Source: Candidatus Methanorbis basalitermitum (GTDB taxonomy: Archaea > Halobacteriota > Methanomicrobia > Methanomicrobiales > Methanocorpusculaceae). Taken from it: 64,000 bases of DNA. The notes below the pieces were generated by a model. It saw only the letters and a list, made by a program, of their open reading frames with translations, had not been told where the DNA came from and made no database searches. Each line of letters begins with the position of its first letter. Positions within the stretch are counted from its first letter, which is position 1. Made by a program: the position numbers and the translations under genes. The stretch spans positions 46,042-110,041 of the forward strand of contig JAITSY010000021.1 of NCBI GenBank assembly GCA_031287415.1, written 5' to 3'. Shown here piece by piece: positions 38,953-49,028 of the stretch.

Positions 38953-39692
38953 GCCTTAGCATCGTCAAAGGAAAGACGTTCTGCAAGCCATGCCGTTCCC
39001 TCCGGTGTTTTGAAAAGCGGAAGATTTCCATCGATGACGGAGATATGGCGAAGTGTGCACATTTTTTCGTTTGTTATCGGGTTGTAGCCATCCTTTTCCA
39101 CGGCCATGCGGTACACCGCAGTACCGCGCCTCTGCCAGGCCGGTGTCTCCGCAAGGTTCACCCCAAAAGAAAAGGCAAGTTCATGCAGATCAGAAGATCT
39201 CATCCCGTCAAGTTTCCGCTGCGCCGCGGTTGCAGACAAGCCGGTATCCACGAGAAGCTTGTGCGCATACCCGTTGATGTGGTTCCGCCAGGCCTCTGCC
39301 TGCCGCCAAGCAAGATAGGCGGGAAGCTGCCTCTCGGAAAGCGGGATAACCCGGCAGTCAAATGCAAGAGGAGTTGCCGCTCCAGTAAAAAGAGTGAATG
39401 CCGCTGATGCAAAACCTGCGGCAACCGAAACAAGTTTTTCAACGCGGCAATCAAAAATTGGCGTTGCGATATAGAGACTGATCTCATCGGAAAACGTATA
39501 GGCAAAGGAAGGAACAAGACCGCTCTCCTCGATCAGAACCCGTGCAGTTTCTGCGATAGCCTTTGAAAATTGGGGATCATAGGGCTTTACAAACCCCGCA
39601 TCACGGGAATAATGATGGAAGGATCTCCCATCCAACCGCAGAACAAAAGGCACAGTGGTGATGAGGCCAGAAAAAATTTCACGATCCTTCAT
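38949..39692 (-). CDS. tRNA(His) guanylyltransferase-like (Thg1 family)
   Basis: FVLRLDGRSFHHYSRD, FAYTFSDEISL, DCRVIPLS...YLAWRQAEAWRNHINGYA. Confidence 0.92.
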   Translation of the reverse strand: MKDREIFSGLITTVPFVLRLDGRSFHHYSRDAGFVKPYDPQFSKAIAETARVLIEESGLVPSFAYTFSDEISLYIATPIFDCRVEKLVSVAAGFASAAFTLFTGAATPLAFDCRVIPLSERQLPAYLAWRQAEAWRNHINGYAHKLLVDTGLSATAAQRKLDGMRSSDLHELAFSFGVNLAETPAWQRRGTAVYRMAVEKDGYNPITNEKMCTLRHISVIDGNLPLFKTPEGTAWLAERLSFDDAKA

Positions 39693-39704
39693 TATTTATA
39701 GCAA

Positions 39705-39977
39705 TTATTCCCCAAAGAACAGCTCGGACACCTTAAAGGCGCCGGGAATGTGGCGGACAAGAATAATGTCTCCTACCTCTTTTACGATGCGGTACGGGAT
39801 GAGAGCTCCTTGATAGTTTTTAATGTCAAGCACATTCTGGTTTACATTGGTCAGCGCAAGACAGCTTATTTTTTTATTCGTAACGTCCAACACGACATCC
39901 TCAACTTTCCCGAGGAAAATAGCCTTGTCGGAATAGACGTTCATGCCAAAGAGATCCGAGATCTGCCACTTCATCAT
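39705..39977 (-). CDS. PRC-barrel domain protein
   Basis: MKWQISDLFGMNVYSDKAIFLGKVEDVVLDVTNKKISCLAL. Confidence 0.85.
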   Translation of the reverse strand: MMKWQISDLFGMNVYSDKAIFLGKVEDVVLDVTNKKISCLALTNVNQNVLDIKNYQGALIPYRIVKEVGDIILVRHIPGAFKVSELFFGE

Positions 39978-40159
39978 ACTTTTGAAAAGTGTACTTCCGT
40001 AGCTATAAGTAATTTTGCATATCCTCTCCCAAAGAAGGAAGTGGATTCAATATCTCAAAACCACAGAGATATATACAGATTTATGGAAGTCTTTCAAGTT
40101 CGACCTTCAACCATATCTCCACAGATTATGGGTGAGTCTGCGAACTGGACACCAGACTG

Positions 40160-40520
40160 TTTGTGGGAATGGGAGGGTACTATTATGCCACATCGACGAA
40201 CTATTCCCTCCCTTCTTCTTTGTTGCAAAAAACGACACAGACGGAATCGCTGGCTATATTCCCGGGGGGGAATTCATCCTGACGAGACAGCAACCGGAAA
40301 ACTGCTCCGCATCGCTGTTGCACCAAAGTATCAGTGGATGGAGTGTGGAACAATGTTTACAAGGAAGCTGCTTGCCAAGATGATGCAGCGGGGTATTGAG
40401 GTTATGCACCTAGTGGTTGCGGAGACAAACATACCGGCCATCACATTCTACAAAAAATCGGATTTTCTCAAAAAGAGCGCACATCCGAGTATTTTCATCC
40501 AACAATGTCGCATGCAATGA
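40160..40520 (+). pseudogene. GNAT acetyltransferase, frameshifted at a G7 tract
   Basis: ELFPPFFFVAKNDTDGIAGYIPGGEF (frame a) continues as GIHPDETATGKLLRIAVAPKYQWMECGTMFTRKLLAKMMQRGIEVMHLVVAETNIPAITFYKKSDFLKK (frame b) across CCCGGGGGGGAATTC. Confidence 0.75.
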
Positions 40521-40912
40521 GAATGTCTCTGCGGTCTCTCCAGCAAGGCATATATTCCAGAATACCATCCCAGTGAACTGCACCCGCAGCCACCTAAACC
40601 AACTCGGTGCAGAGGGGCAACCGCTGGATACTGCATGGAAAACAGCTTCTTGCCATTTCCAGCCAACATGTCGCAACGGCTGCTGACAGATAGCATGTTT
40701 ACTCCCGGAACAGCCCGTGGGTCAAATCTGCATACAGGCAGGCACTTTTCCTATTCGCTGCCGGAAAGATACGAACCACGCGCCGCTGCTGATTCTCCGC
40801 GAAGCATTGGAACCATCCAGATACTGCCCCTGCGAATCGCTTTTGCACCTCCGCGTGGCAGGCAGCTGAGATCGATTGAGCCCCCGCCTATAAGTGATGT
40901 GGTTCTTCCACA

Positions 40913-41548
40913 TCAGATGTCATGACCGAGAAGCTTCAGCAGTTTTCGTGCTATCATCAGTTTACCGTGTTTTACCGGATCCACCGATGTATCATCTAAA
41001 TCAAACCCTATCAGTGCAACAGACGCAGCACCAAGCTCATGGGCACAGAGCACGCAACGGTCGCCATCAGAGAAGCCGCCGAAGTTGTGGACATGAGAAA
41101 GTGGTGTACTCTGCGTGGTCCCGACGATCCGCCCTCTAATCTTCGGTACCCAGGAACACAGCAAAGGAATGTTGTCGCCGTGGGCATGCAGTACCAAAAT
41201 AGTTCCGGCATCGTTCATCTCCAGAAAATCATCGTCCATGCCGTCAATGTCAGAGAAAATCACACCAGGCCGGATGCCCGCACGATAGAGTACGCTTGCC
41301 GCAGCATCAGCGGCAATTACGGTTTTGCCGGAAAAGTCAGTTGTTTTAATCTCTTGTACCAGCGACGGCGCGTTACCGCAGACGATGCAGTCGCGGTCGT
41401 TGATCGTCTTTTGCAGAAGATCAGTGTCGTCACGCAGAAGAAGCGTCGCAAGTATCCGTGCCGCGTCTTCGTCGTTTTCACGCGACAAACCAAAATAGTC
41501 AAGGATCTCGGTGTAGTAGGGTTCCCATTCCTCAGCTTTCATCCCCCT
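40913..41548 (-). CDS. MptE-like 6-hydroxymethylpterin pyrophosphokinase (DUF115)
   Basis: DCIVCGNAPSL, VIAADAAASVLYRAGIRPGVIFSDIDGMDD, LVLHAHGDNI, GFSDGDRCVLCAHELGAASVALIGFD. Confidence 0.85.
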   Translation of the reverse strand, partial: RGMKAEEWEPYYTEILDYFGLSRENDEDAARILATLLLRDDTDLLQKTINDRDCIVCGNAPSLVQEIKTTDFSGKTVIAADAAASVLYRAGIRPGVIFSDIDGMDDDFLEMNDAGTILVLHAHGDNIPLLCSWVPKIRGRIVGTTQSTPLSHVHNFGGFSDGDRCVLCAHELGAASVALIGFDLDDTSVDPVKHGKLMIARKLLKLLGHDI

Positions 41549-43019
41549 CAACCTCGGAGATGCCGACAAGCTTCATGAAGTTGGACAGAATCGGATCGAT
41601 AACCATCCCAAGCAACTCCTCTTTGTTTTTCACCAGGGAAAAGGCATTAAGCGGGATGGAAAGCGCCGCCATGGTCGCATGACCGCCTGCGGATGCCCCG
41701 GGAATCGGAGAAAAGGCCTCCTTCATCACGTCACCTACATGCAGGCGGATATCCTTGTTGCGGGCCGAGAGCGTGATGTTGTTATCGGTGATACCATAGA
41801 CCATTGCGGTGGTTACCCCTTCCAGATTCACCAGCATGTCGGCTGCCTGAGGAATCGCATCGCGGTTTCTGACATAGCCGGCATTCGAGAACAGATAGCC
41901 ATGCTTGATCTCACGATTAACAATTGCATTACCGAGCACATCCAGCGTCTCTTGGGATACCGACGGCGCCATGATAACCTCAAGCAGAGACTGATCGGAT
42001 AGTGGGAGGAGATAGGCAGCATTGTGCAGATCCTGCGGAGAGATATTGCGCTGGAACTCTTTAGTGTCCGCACGAATACCATAAAACAGCGCGGTTGCAA
42101 CCTTCTTGTCGATTGGTAGATACAATTCCTGCAGGTACTGCGTCATGATCGAGGCTGTCGCACCAACGTTCTGGCGGAAATCGAGGAGATCCGGGTTGTG
42201 AAGACGGGTAACGCCCTCGGTACTATGATGGTCGATGATAATGTTGATTGGTGTATCCAGCGGGAGATCGTTGTTCATGCCAGGAGCCACGCAGTCCATT
42301 AACGCGAGGTAGTTACACCCCTTTAAAATCTCCGGCGTCAGTTTTTCCATCTTGATCTCAAGGAGATTGACGAACGCACGATTTTCCTGATGGCCGATGT
42401 TTCCTTCATAAAGAATGCGGGGGGTGAGTTTACCACCGGATGCACTGTTGGCAATTGCCGCGAGCGCCATGGAACTTGATATTGCATCAGGATCAGGGTT
42501 TTTGTGGGTAATGATGCCGAGAGTTCCGGTCCAGGAACTCAGGTGCGAAAAAAGTTTCTGGGCGTTTCTTGATGCAATCAGATTGTTCATGTGGCTAACC
42601 GCAGACTTTGCAACGACCTGTTGCGGATACAAAACAACATCCGCGCCATGATCCGCCAGAAGATCGGCAGAGAACGGATCCATCGCACGGGCGATGACAT
42701 GTACCTGCGGGAAGGCATTTTTGATGTTCTGAACGGCTACAAGATTCACATCCTTATCGGCCGCAAGAACGAAGACCACTTCGGGCTCCGGAATCTTTGC
42801 AACAAGAGCTGGGTCGGTGATATCACCAACGATTGCCTGATGACGGTGGTCACGCAGGTCCTCTACACGTTTTTCATTCTCGTCAACAACGAGAATGTTC
42901 TCATCGCTTTCTTTGAGTTCGCCGAGGATGTTGTAACCAATGCTGCCGCAGCCAAGGATGATATATTTTATTTTAGGGGTCTGATTGTTGTTCGGCAGAT
43001 TCCCATCACTCTTAGCCAT
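41532..43019 (-). CDS. RCK/TrkA-N domain fused to DHH-DHHA1 phosphoesterase
   Basis: N-terminal YIILGCGSIGYNILGELKESDENILVVDEN (Rossmann); C-terminal GIITHKNPDPDAISSSMAL, IIIDHHSTEG, ASAGGHATMAALSIPL. Confidence 0.92.
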   Translation of the reverse strand: MAKSDGNLPNNNQTPKIKYIILGCGSIGYNILGELKESDENILVVDENEKRVEDLRDHRHQAIVGDITDPALVAKIPEPEVVFVLAADKDVNLVAVQNIKNAFPQVHVIARAMDPFSADLLADHGADVVLYPQQVVAKSAVSHMNNLIASRNAQKLFSHLSSWTGTLGIITHKNPDPDAISSSMALAAIANSASGGKLTPRILYEGNIGHQENRAFVNLLEIKMEKLTPEILKGCNYLALMDCVAPGMNNDLPLDTPINIIIDHHSTEGVTRLHNPDLLDFRQNVGATASIMTQYLQELYLPIDKKVATALFYGIRADTKEFQRNISPQDLHNAAYLLPLSDQSLLEVIMAPSVSQETLDVLGNAIVNREIKHGYLFSNAGYVRNRDAIPQAADMLVNLEGVTTAMVYGITDNNITLSARNKDIRLHVGDVMKEAFSPIPGASAGGHATMAALSIPLNAFSLVKNKEELLGMVIDPILSNFMKLVGISEVEGDES

Positions 43020-43090
43020 AGTACTATATTCGTGCTGTTCGAATATTAAACATAGAGATCCCGGGAATGTCTGAGTCCATCATAAAGAAA

Positions 43091-43100
43091 TCTATAAATA
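43091..43100 (+). promoter_or_regulatory. Putative TATA box of tRNA-Lys
   Basis: AAATCTATAAATACTTAAATA about 50 bp upstream of the tRNA. Confidence 0.45.
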
Positions 43101-43145
43101 CTTAAATAACTAACATGCTAAAGTCAACGGGCATAAACCACGAAC

Positions 43146-43219
43146 GGGCCTATAGCTTAGTCAGGTATAGCGACGGACTCTTAATCCGTAGGCCAGGGGT
43201 TCAAATCCCTTTAGGCCCG
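43146..43219 (+). tRNA. tRNA-Lys (CTT)
   Basis: Acceptor GGGCCTA/TAGGCCC, anticodon stem ACGGA-CTCTTAA-TCCGT, T-loop GGTTCAAATCC. Confidence 0.94.
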
Positions 43220-43287
43220 CTTTGAAAAATCATGTTTTGTATCTCACTCTGGTCATATTGAGAGTATGTCCGCAGAACTCGGTTTCG

Positions 43288-43500
43288 AGTCAGTCACCGA
43301 TCAGCCGGATATCGTGTTCGTAGTCGTGGGCGCAGATATGGTAGATCCCATTTTCTTTTTTTCCAGGTGAACAGCTCGTTGATATCATATTCAAGCACCT
43401 TGCCAGTGGCAATACCGGTGTGGTTCGGAAGAGAGATGCAGTGCATCCTTCCTGCAAACAAAACTGTCTTCTCCCAATCCCCTGTAATCGGATTAGTCAT
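43288..43500 (-). pseudogene. Small hypothetical protein, possible frameshift at an A7 tract
   Basis: MTNPITGDWEKTVLFAGRMHCISLPNHTGIATGKVLEYDINELFTWKK; removing one A gives ENGIYHICAHDYEHDIRLIGD*. Confidence 0.5.
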
Positions 43501-43651
43501 GAGATTCCCTCCTGCACATGCCGCACAATTCCTCTCATAGATTCAGTTCCACAAAACTATAGCTCCACGAAACTCTGGTTAACTCTCCACTGTCAAATAC
43601 TTTGTTGTGTTTTGCACCATTGCAGCGGCCCCGACAAGAGGGAACACTGCC

Positions 43652-44485
43652 TCAAATCGCAAACTCGACCCCGTAGATCTTCTCGGGCACGGCAGAGTGC
43701 ACCCGCCACATGTCCTCTGCCGTAACCGCTCCCTCTTTCATCATCCACTGCATCCGGCGGGGAACCGACCGTGGGCCGTTTACCGCTCCGGGCCTGGAGA
43801 GATCGTCCATATAGTCGCTTTCAAGCGTAAACTCCCGCTTCTTTGCAAACCACTCCGCAAGGAACGGCTCGCGGACGGTGACCGATGGATGAAGCGGCGT
43901 CTCACAGGTTGCAAAATGCTTGACAACCCGAGCAGGGTCCATTCCGGCAGCTTTCGCAAAATCCGACACATCTCCACACGCCCCGCTCTCCGCATGAATC
44001 TGTAAGGCGCATCCCAGTTCTTTGGCTAACACCAAACCGTGCGAAAGAACACGGTTTGAGGCATCCCAGACCTCCTGCTCCACCGGATAATGAGGGCGGC
44101 CTGACTTAAGGCCAATGGCTTTTCCCTCGGCAACATACCCTGCTGCAACATCCAGCGCCCCGCACATGAGCCCCTCGGCATTGGCCAAGCTCATACGGCT
44201 GCAAAACTTTCCTATCTCCGTCGGATGCACACCGCAGAGGGGATAACACCCACAACCTTCTGCGCGGACCACTGCGGCGGTTTTGAACAACTCATCGAAC
44301 ACCGGCCGAAAATCCTCCGATTTGCTCGGATAGATATCATGCGACCAGGAGGGAAGTGACACCAGAACAATATGCGTCCCGCCTGATCGCATAAACTCCC
44401 GCACCACGGTGGCTCCTACGCCCGTCCGGTGATTGATGTGGAAGTGATCGTCTAAAATCGGGAAAGAGTCATGCATCTTACTCAA
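43652..44485 (-). CDS. TatD-related metal-dependent hydrolase
   Basis: ILDDHFHINH, CGVHPTEIG, GLKSGRPHYPV, LQIHAESG, FTLESDYMDD. Confidence 0.85.
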   Translation of the reverse strand: MSKMHDSFPILDDHFHINHRTGVGATVVREFMRSGGTHIVLVSLPSWSHDIYPSKSEDFRPVFDELFKTAAVVRAEGCGCYPLCGVHPTEIGKFCSRMSLANAEGLMCGALDVAAGYVAEGKAIGLKSGRPHYPVEQEVWDASNRVLSHGLVLAKELGCALQIHAESGACGDVSDFAKAAGMDPARVVKHFATCETPLHPSVTVREPFLAEWFAKKREFTLESDYMDDLSRPGAVNGPRSVPRRMQWMMKEGAVTAEDMWRVHSAVPEKIYGVEFAI

Positions 44486-44801
44486 GAATCTTCATCATTG
44501 GATAACCATCTTCAAACTTCAGCTGGGCACGGCAGATTGCGTCCACGAATTTTGTTTCGATGATCACATGGTACATTGCTCCAGTCAGTTCGGAGTAGCC
44601 GAATGGATTTTCGTTCATCGGGGAGCGGTCGAGATGAACCTCGATGTACGTCACGTACGGCTGCAGTGAGACGGCGCTCTCGATTGCCGCCTCAACAGTG
44701 CCGGCCGTTGATCTGCTGATTGGTGTTCCCACAAACTGGTGATATAGAGCGCCAAGTTTAATCGCTGCTTCAAACACTGCATTTTCTCTGTCAGTTGCCA
44801 T
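44478..44801 (-). CDS. Archaeal dihydroneopterin aldolase-like protein (MptD family)
   Basis: 107-aa ENAVFEAAIKLGALYHQFVGTPIS...ESAVSLQPYV; size and sequence style match the MptD family from memory. Confidence 0.7.
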   Translation of the reverse strand: MATDRENAVFEAAIKLGALYHQFVGTPISRSTAGTVEAAIESAVSLQPYVTYIEVHLDRSPMNENPFGYSELTGAMYHVIIETKFVDAICRAQLKFEDGYPMMKILE

Positions 44802-44811
44802 TGATGTTACC

Positions 44812-46944
44812 TCAAAGGAGCTTTACAGTATCATTGCGGGGCGCGATGATGTCACCGGATCGCTTCAGTTTGTCCAGAAGTTTTTCGACCTCGTCTTTAT
44901 TGTAATGGTGCTGGCTGACCATTGTATCGATCACCATGTCCAGCTTGGCCAATCCACCGCCTTCGGCAAAGACCCGAATAGTCTCGCGGAGAACACGAGT
45001 CATGTCACGGCTTGATTTGGTGATACCAGTCGCAACTTTGTCGATGTCTATCTGGCCCGTTGTCGGGTCATAGGCAACCTGCTTTAAGCAAGTGTCCACG
45101 ATCTTGACCACACGTTTTGCGTCGTCGGCATCGATATCATCGGCAAGCCGGACGCGGGCGCTTGCTTCAGCAAGCCGGACAAGGGCCTCCAGTTGGCGTG
45201 CCGTCACCGGCACTGGCTTATCGGAATTGATTGCAACACTTCTGAGATTTTGATAGTACTGAACTAGAATCTCCTTTGCCTCCTCGGTCAGCATCGGAAA
45301 ACAGTTCCGCTTGGCGTAGGCGAGATACTTTCGCAGGAGCATGGCATCGATCTCCGGGGTGACCGGGGCAAGTTCACGCTTGAAGTACTCGTCGTCGGCT
45401 CCGGGTATCGGGTGATTTTTGTGGTGCACGAGCTTCTCGCCGGCCATGTGAGACTTTAAGATGTGGGTGGCGATGTGTAAATCGCGAACAGCATCGGGTT
45501 TGTCCTTCATGATGAAGATGAGGTCAAACCGCGAGAGTAGCGACGGCGGCATGTTGACCTGCTCGGAGATGTTGGAAAATTCATCAAACCGGCCGAGCTT
45601 CGGGTTGGCCGCCCCGAGAAGGGAGCAACGGGTGCGGAGTGTCGCGTTGATGCCAGCCTTTGCAACCGAGATGGACTGCTGTTCCATTGCTTCATGGAGT
45701 GAGGAGCGGTCGTCCTTCTGCATCTTGTCCATCTCATCAACTGCGGCGATTCCTTTGTCCGCGAGGACAAGTGCACCTGCCTCGAGCGTCCAGCGGCCGT
45801 CGCCAAGGTCATCCTTGACGGCGGCAGCGGTGAGACCCGCAGAGGATGTGGATTTGCCGGAGGTGTAGATGCCACGGGGGGCAAGTTTGATGACGTAGCG
45901 AAGGAGCTGTGATTTGGCAATACCTGGGTCTCCGATGAGGAGGACGTGAATGTCACCGCGAAGATTGCTGCCGTCGGGCATTTCTTTGGCGATGCCGCCA
46001 AACATCTGCAGAGCGATTGCCTCTTTTACCTCGTCGTTTCCATAGATGGTCGGGGCGATGGATCGGGTGATTTTTCCGTAAACACCAGGGTCAGTCGCCA
46101 TCTCTTTGATGATCTCTTCATCCTCTTCGCTGATGTTGACCTCCTCAAACTCTTTGATAGAGATTTCGATGGAGTTACACTCGATGAAGAGGTCAAAGAC
46201 AGTGCTTTTCTGGCCCCCGGTGATCCTTTGCATGCTTCTGAGAATACCGTTGATGATAACACGATCTCCAGGAGAGACTATGCCACAGAGGTCATCGACA
46301 GCATCGATGTCGATGTTCTGCGGTTGTTCACCTCCGCGGAGTCCTTCGGGAGTTTCCTGAATGCGGACCTTCTGGGAATCGATGAAACTGGATTTGTTCT
46401 GGACGAGTTCGAGCTTTTTTTGGGTGCACTCGGCGTTGCCGCAGACGTCAGGTTCCGAGTAAGTACCATAGTCCTGGGCTTTATAGGTGAAGTGGCCTGC
46501 GGCGCAACGGAAGGCGCCGTTGACGAGGCGCGGTCTGACTTCAGTGACGCGGCGGATGATACCGTCAACGCTGACGAATTTGTTGATGTGCTCAGCACGG
46601 ATGTCGCGGATCTGGGTTTTGCGGGGAAGATGAGCAAATCGGATGTTGATGTCGCTGATGACACCTTCAGAGATGTCGGTTCCTTCGCGGTCTTTGCGGG
46701 TGATGAGGTGTGACGTCCGGATGGCATCGCGGATGTCTTCGAGGGTTTTTCCCGGGCGTTCCAGCAATTCATCTGCAAGGATTGTTCCTGTTTTGCCGTA
46801 GCCTTCAAGGATGTCGTAGCCGATGGTGAGAGATTTGGTGTGCGGATATTCGCGGGCGAGTTTGTTTAGTTCGGTTTTGTATTTTTTTTTCAAAAACATC
46901 GCCCATTCTTCAGATCGATCGATGATTTCCAGTTCTGCCGCCAT
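44812..46944 (-). CDS. mcm: Replicative DNA helicase MCM
   Basis: IHVLLIGDPGIAKSQLLRY, ALVLADKGIAAVDEMDKM, CSLLGAANPKLGRFD, LLSRFDLIF; start ATG at 46944 preferred. Confidence 0.96.
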   Translation of the reverse strand: MAAELEIIDRSEEWAMFLKKKYKTELNKLAREYPHTKSLTIGYDILEGYGKTGTILADELLERPGKTLEDIRDAIRTSHLITRKDREGTDISEGVISDINIRFAHLPRKTQIRDIRAEHINKFVSVDGIIRRVTEVRPRLVNGAFRCAAGHFTYKAQDYGTYSEPDVCGNAECTQKKLELVQNKSSFIDSQKVRIQETPEGLRGGEQPQNIDIDAVDDLCGIVSPGDRVIINGILRSMQRITGGQKSTVFDLFIECNSIEISIKEFEEVNISEEDEEIIKEMATDPGVYGKITRSIAPTIYGNDEVKEAIALQMFGGIAKEMPDGSNLRGDIHVLLIGDPGIAKSQLLRYVIKLAPRGIYTSGKSTSSAGLTAAAVKDDLGDGRWTLEAGALVLADKGIAAVDEMDKMQKDDRSSLHEAMEQQSISVAKAGINATLRTRCSLLGAANPKLGRFDEFSNISEQVNMPPSLLSRFDLIFIMKDKPDAVRDLHIATHILKSHMAGEKLVHHKNHPIPGADDEYFKRELAPVTPEIDAMLLRKYLAYAKRNCFPMLTEEAKEILVQYYQNLRSVAINSDKPVPVTARQLEALVRLAEASARVRLADDIDADDAKRVVKIVDTCLKQVAYDPTTGQIDIDKVATGITKSSRDMTRVLRETIRVFAEGGGLAKLDMVIDTMVSQHHYNKDEVEKLLDKLKRSGDIIAPRNDTVKLL

Positions 46945-47094
46945 ATCTCCCTCCCGTTGTCTAAATAATTTTGTGCGGGAGGTTATGAGGGTTTCGACTA
47001 CACGGAGATGGGGCAATCTTTCTATTATGAGTGAGCTCCTTAACATCTTTCTTCCATTTTCATTGCCTCGTTTTAGATGTGTTGGAAGAGAGAG

Positions 47095-47205
47095 AAGAAC
47101 GTGCACACCGCCGACGACGCAAGGCCAAACCTTGCTTACTGCTGCAAAGCCATAGACCGCTGCCCCGTCTGCCTGCTACCGGCAGACGAGGTTTCGGTGC
47201 CTTGC
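47095..47205. repeat. Second intergenic hairpin repeat, diverged copy
   Basis: GCTGCAAAGCCATAGAC..CGTCTGCC-tgctacc-GGCAGACG; compare CACCTGCC/GGCAGGTG at 11.67 kb. Confidence 0.5.
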
Positions 47206-47210
47206 TGGTT

Positions 47211-49028
47211 TCAGGTCCGAAGAAACATCGCCGCAAGCCGTTCCTTGGACAAAACAATGGTGGTTGGCCTGCCGTGAGGGCAGGTATACGGTGCCTGCGT
47301 AGCCATCAGCTGACGAAGCAGACGCTGCATCTGTTCGTCAGTCATCGGCGTTGCCCCTTTAACAACCGCCCGGCAGGCCGTGGTTTTCAGCACTCGATCC
47401 AGCAGACCCTCTCCACCACTATATGCCGTCTTGTCCAGAGCATCCGCAATGATCTCATGAATGACCGCAGGGCTGCCGAGGACATCAGAAACCACAGGAA
47501 CTGTCCGCACTATCCACGTGTCCCTGCCGAACGGCTCCAGCATGTAGCCGGCTGCCGCTAGCACGTCGAGGAGGTCCTGAATTGCTGCAGTCTCCTTTTT
47601 CGTGAGCTGCAGCTGAATCGGCACAAGCAATTCCTGACCTACCGATTCCTTTTCCTGCTGGGTGAGCAGGAGGTCGTACATCACCCGTTCGTGGGCGGCA
47701 TGCTGATCGATCACCACCAGATCGCCGACCTCGTTTTTCGCAATAATGTAGGTTCCTGCAATCTGGCCGAGAACCATAGGCACGAACTCCGTTGTCTCCT
47801 GTGGTTCAAACCGTTCTGTTCTCCGCAGCTGTTTGTCCGTCTGCCGGATAGCCACGGTTTTCAGCTGTTGCGTTACTGTCGTCTCTGGTCTTGACAGCCC
47901 TATCCCCCACTCATACGGAACGATCGCCTCACCGAGGACTGACAGAGGCAGCGTTGCCGCTCTTGCAGCAGTACTGGCTACTGGCTGCCACGGCATCTGC
48001 GAAGCTTCCTGCGCAGCAAAGACCTGGGTGCCGTGTAGGGCACAGTAGACCGCGTCACGCACACCGTTCTGCACCTCCCTCTCGCGGGAAAGCCGCACCT
48101 CCCTTTTTGTCGGATGCACATTCACATCCACTTCACGGGGATCTATCTCCAGATCCAGAAACGCCGCCGGATGCATTCCCTTCGGCAGCAGCGTTCCGTA
48201 CCCCTCGCGAACTGCCCACTGAACAGACCGCGAGACTACCTGCCGCCGATTAATCGAAAAATAGAACCTATTCGGACTGCTCTTCATCCCAGCCTGGGGT
48301 CGTGTGACAAAACCCGAGATCTTTGTAACTCCGTAGGTTCCCGCAACTGGCACCAGCTCTTTATCAAATGCTACACCGAACACTGCGGAGATCACATCCT
48401 CATAGCTACCGTTTCCAGAGGTACAGAGCTGTTCTTTTCCCTGACACAGCAGTACAAACGAAACATCACGGTGGGCAAGAGCGAGGCGCTCCGTCATGTC
48501 ATAAATGTGGGCAAGTTCTGTTGCTACCGTTTTCTGGAATTTCCGCCGAGCGGGTGTGTTGTAAAAAAGCCCCTCCACAACAACGCGCGTTCCTTCCGGT
48601 GCGCCTGCTGCTGTCTGCTCGACCACTTCCCCACCATGAATCACGACGCGGGCGGCCGCTGGGCTGCTACATCCCCGCTCTTTAGTAACGAGCGTCACCT
48701 GTGAGACTGCGGCAATACTTGCCATTGCCTCTCCCCGGAATCCAAGGGTTCTAATCGCCGCAAGATCTGAGGACTGGGAAATTTTGCTGGTCGCATGCTG
48801 GCAAAATGCAAGCAGGGCATCCTCTTTGCTCATGCCGACGCCATCATCCGTGACCGCAATGCGGGTCACGGACATTTTATCCACAGAAAGATCGATGCAG
48901 ATCCGGCGAGCATCCGCATCGATGGCGTTTTCCACCAATTCTTTGATGACCGATGCCGCACGTTCCACCACCTCGCCTGCGGCAATATGACTGATCGTCG
49001 CCTTATCAAGGAGAGTAATGACACCCAT
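47211..49028 (-). CDS. mutL: DNA mismatch repair protein MutL
   Basis: IAAGEVVERAASVIKELVENAIDA, DDGVGMSKEDA, TLGFRGEAMASI, GTRVVVEGLFYNTPARRKF. Confidence 0.97.
   Translation of the reverse strand: MGVITLLDKATISHIAAGEVVERAASVIKELVENAIDADARRICIDLSVDKMSVTRIAVTDDGVGMSKEDALLAFCQHATSKISQSSDLAAIRTLGFRGEAMASIAAVSQVTLVTKERGCSSPAAARVVIHGGEVVEQTAAGAPEGTRVVVEGLFYNTPARRKFQKTVATELAHIYDMTERLALAHRDVSFVLLCQGKEQLCTSGNGSYEDVISAVFGVAFDKELVPVAGTYGVTKISGFVTRPQAGMKSSPNRFYFSINRRQVVSRSVQWAVREGYGTLLPKGMHPAAFLDLEIDPREVDVNVHPTKREVRLSREREVQNGVRDAVYCALHGTQVFAAQEASQMPWQPVASTAARAATLPLSVLGEAIVPYEWGIGLSRPETTVTQQLKTVAIRQTDKQLRRTERFEPQETTEFVPMVLGQIAGTYIIAKNEVGDLVVIDQHAAHERVMYDLLLTQQEKESVGQELLVPIQLQLTKKETAAIQDLLDVLAAAGYMLEPFGRDTWIVRTVPVVSDVLGSPAVIHEIIADALDKTAYSGGEGLLDRVLKTTACRAVVKGATPMTDEQMQRLLRQLMATQAPYTCPHGRPTTIVLSKERLAAMFLRT

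Noticed and set aside
45946-46713. 255-aa plus-strand ORF opposite mcm
   Set aside because: Shadow of the MCM coding frame; D/V/F-rich translation is an artefact of the complementary codons.
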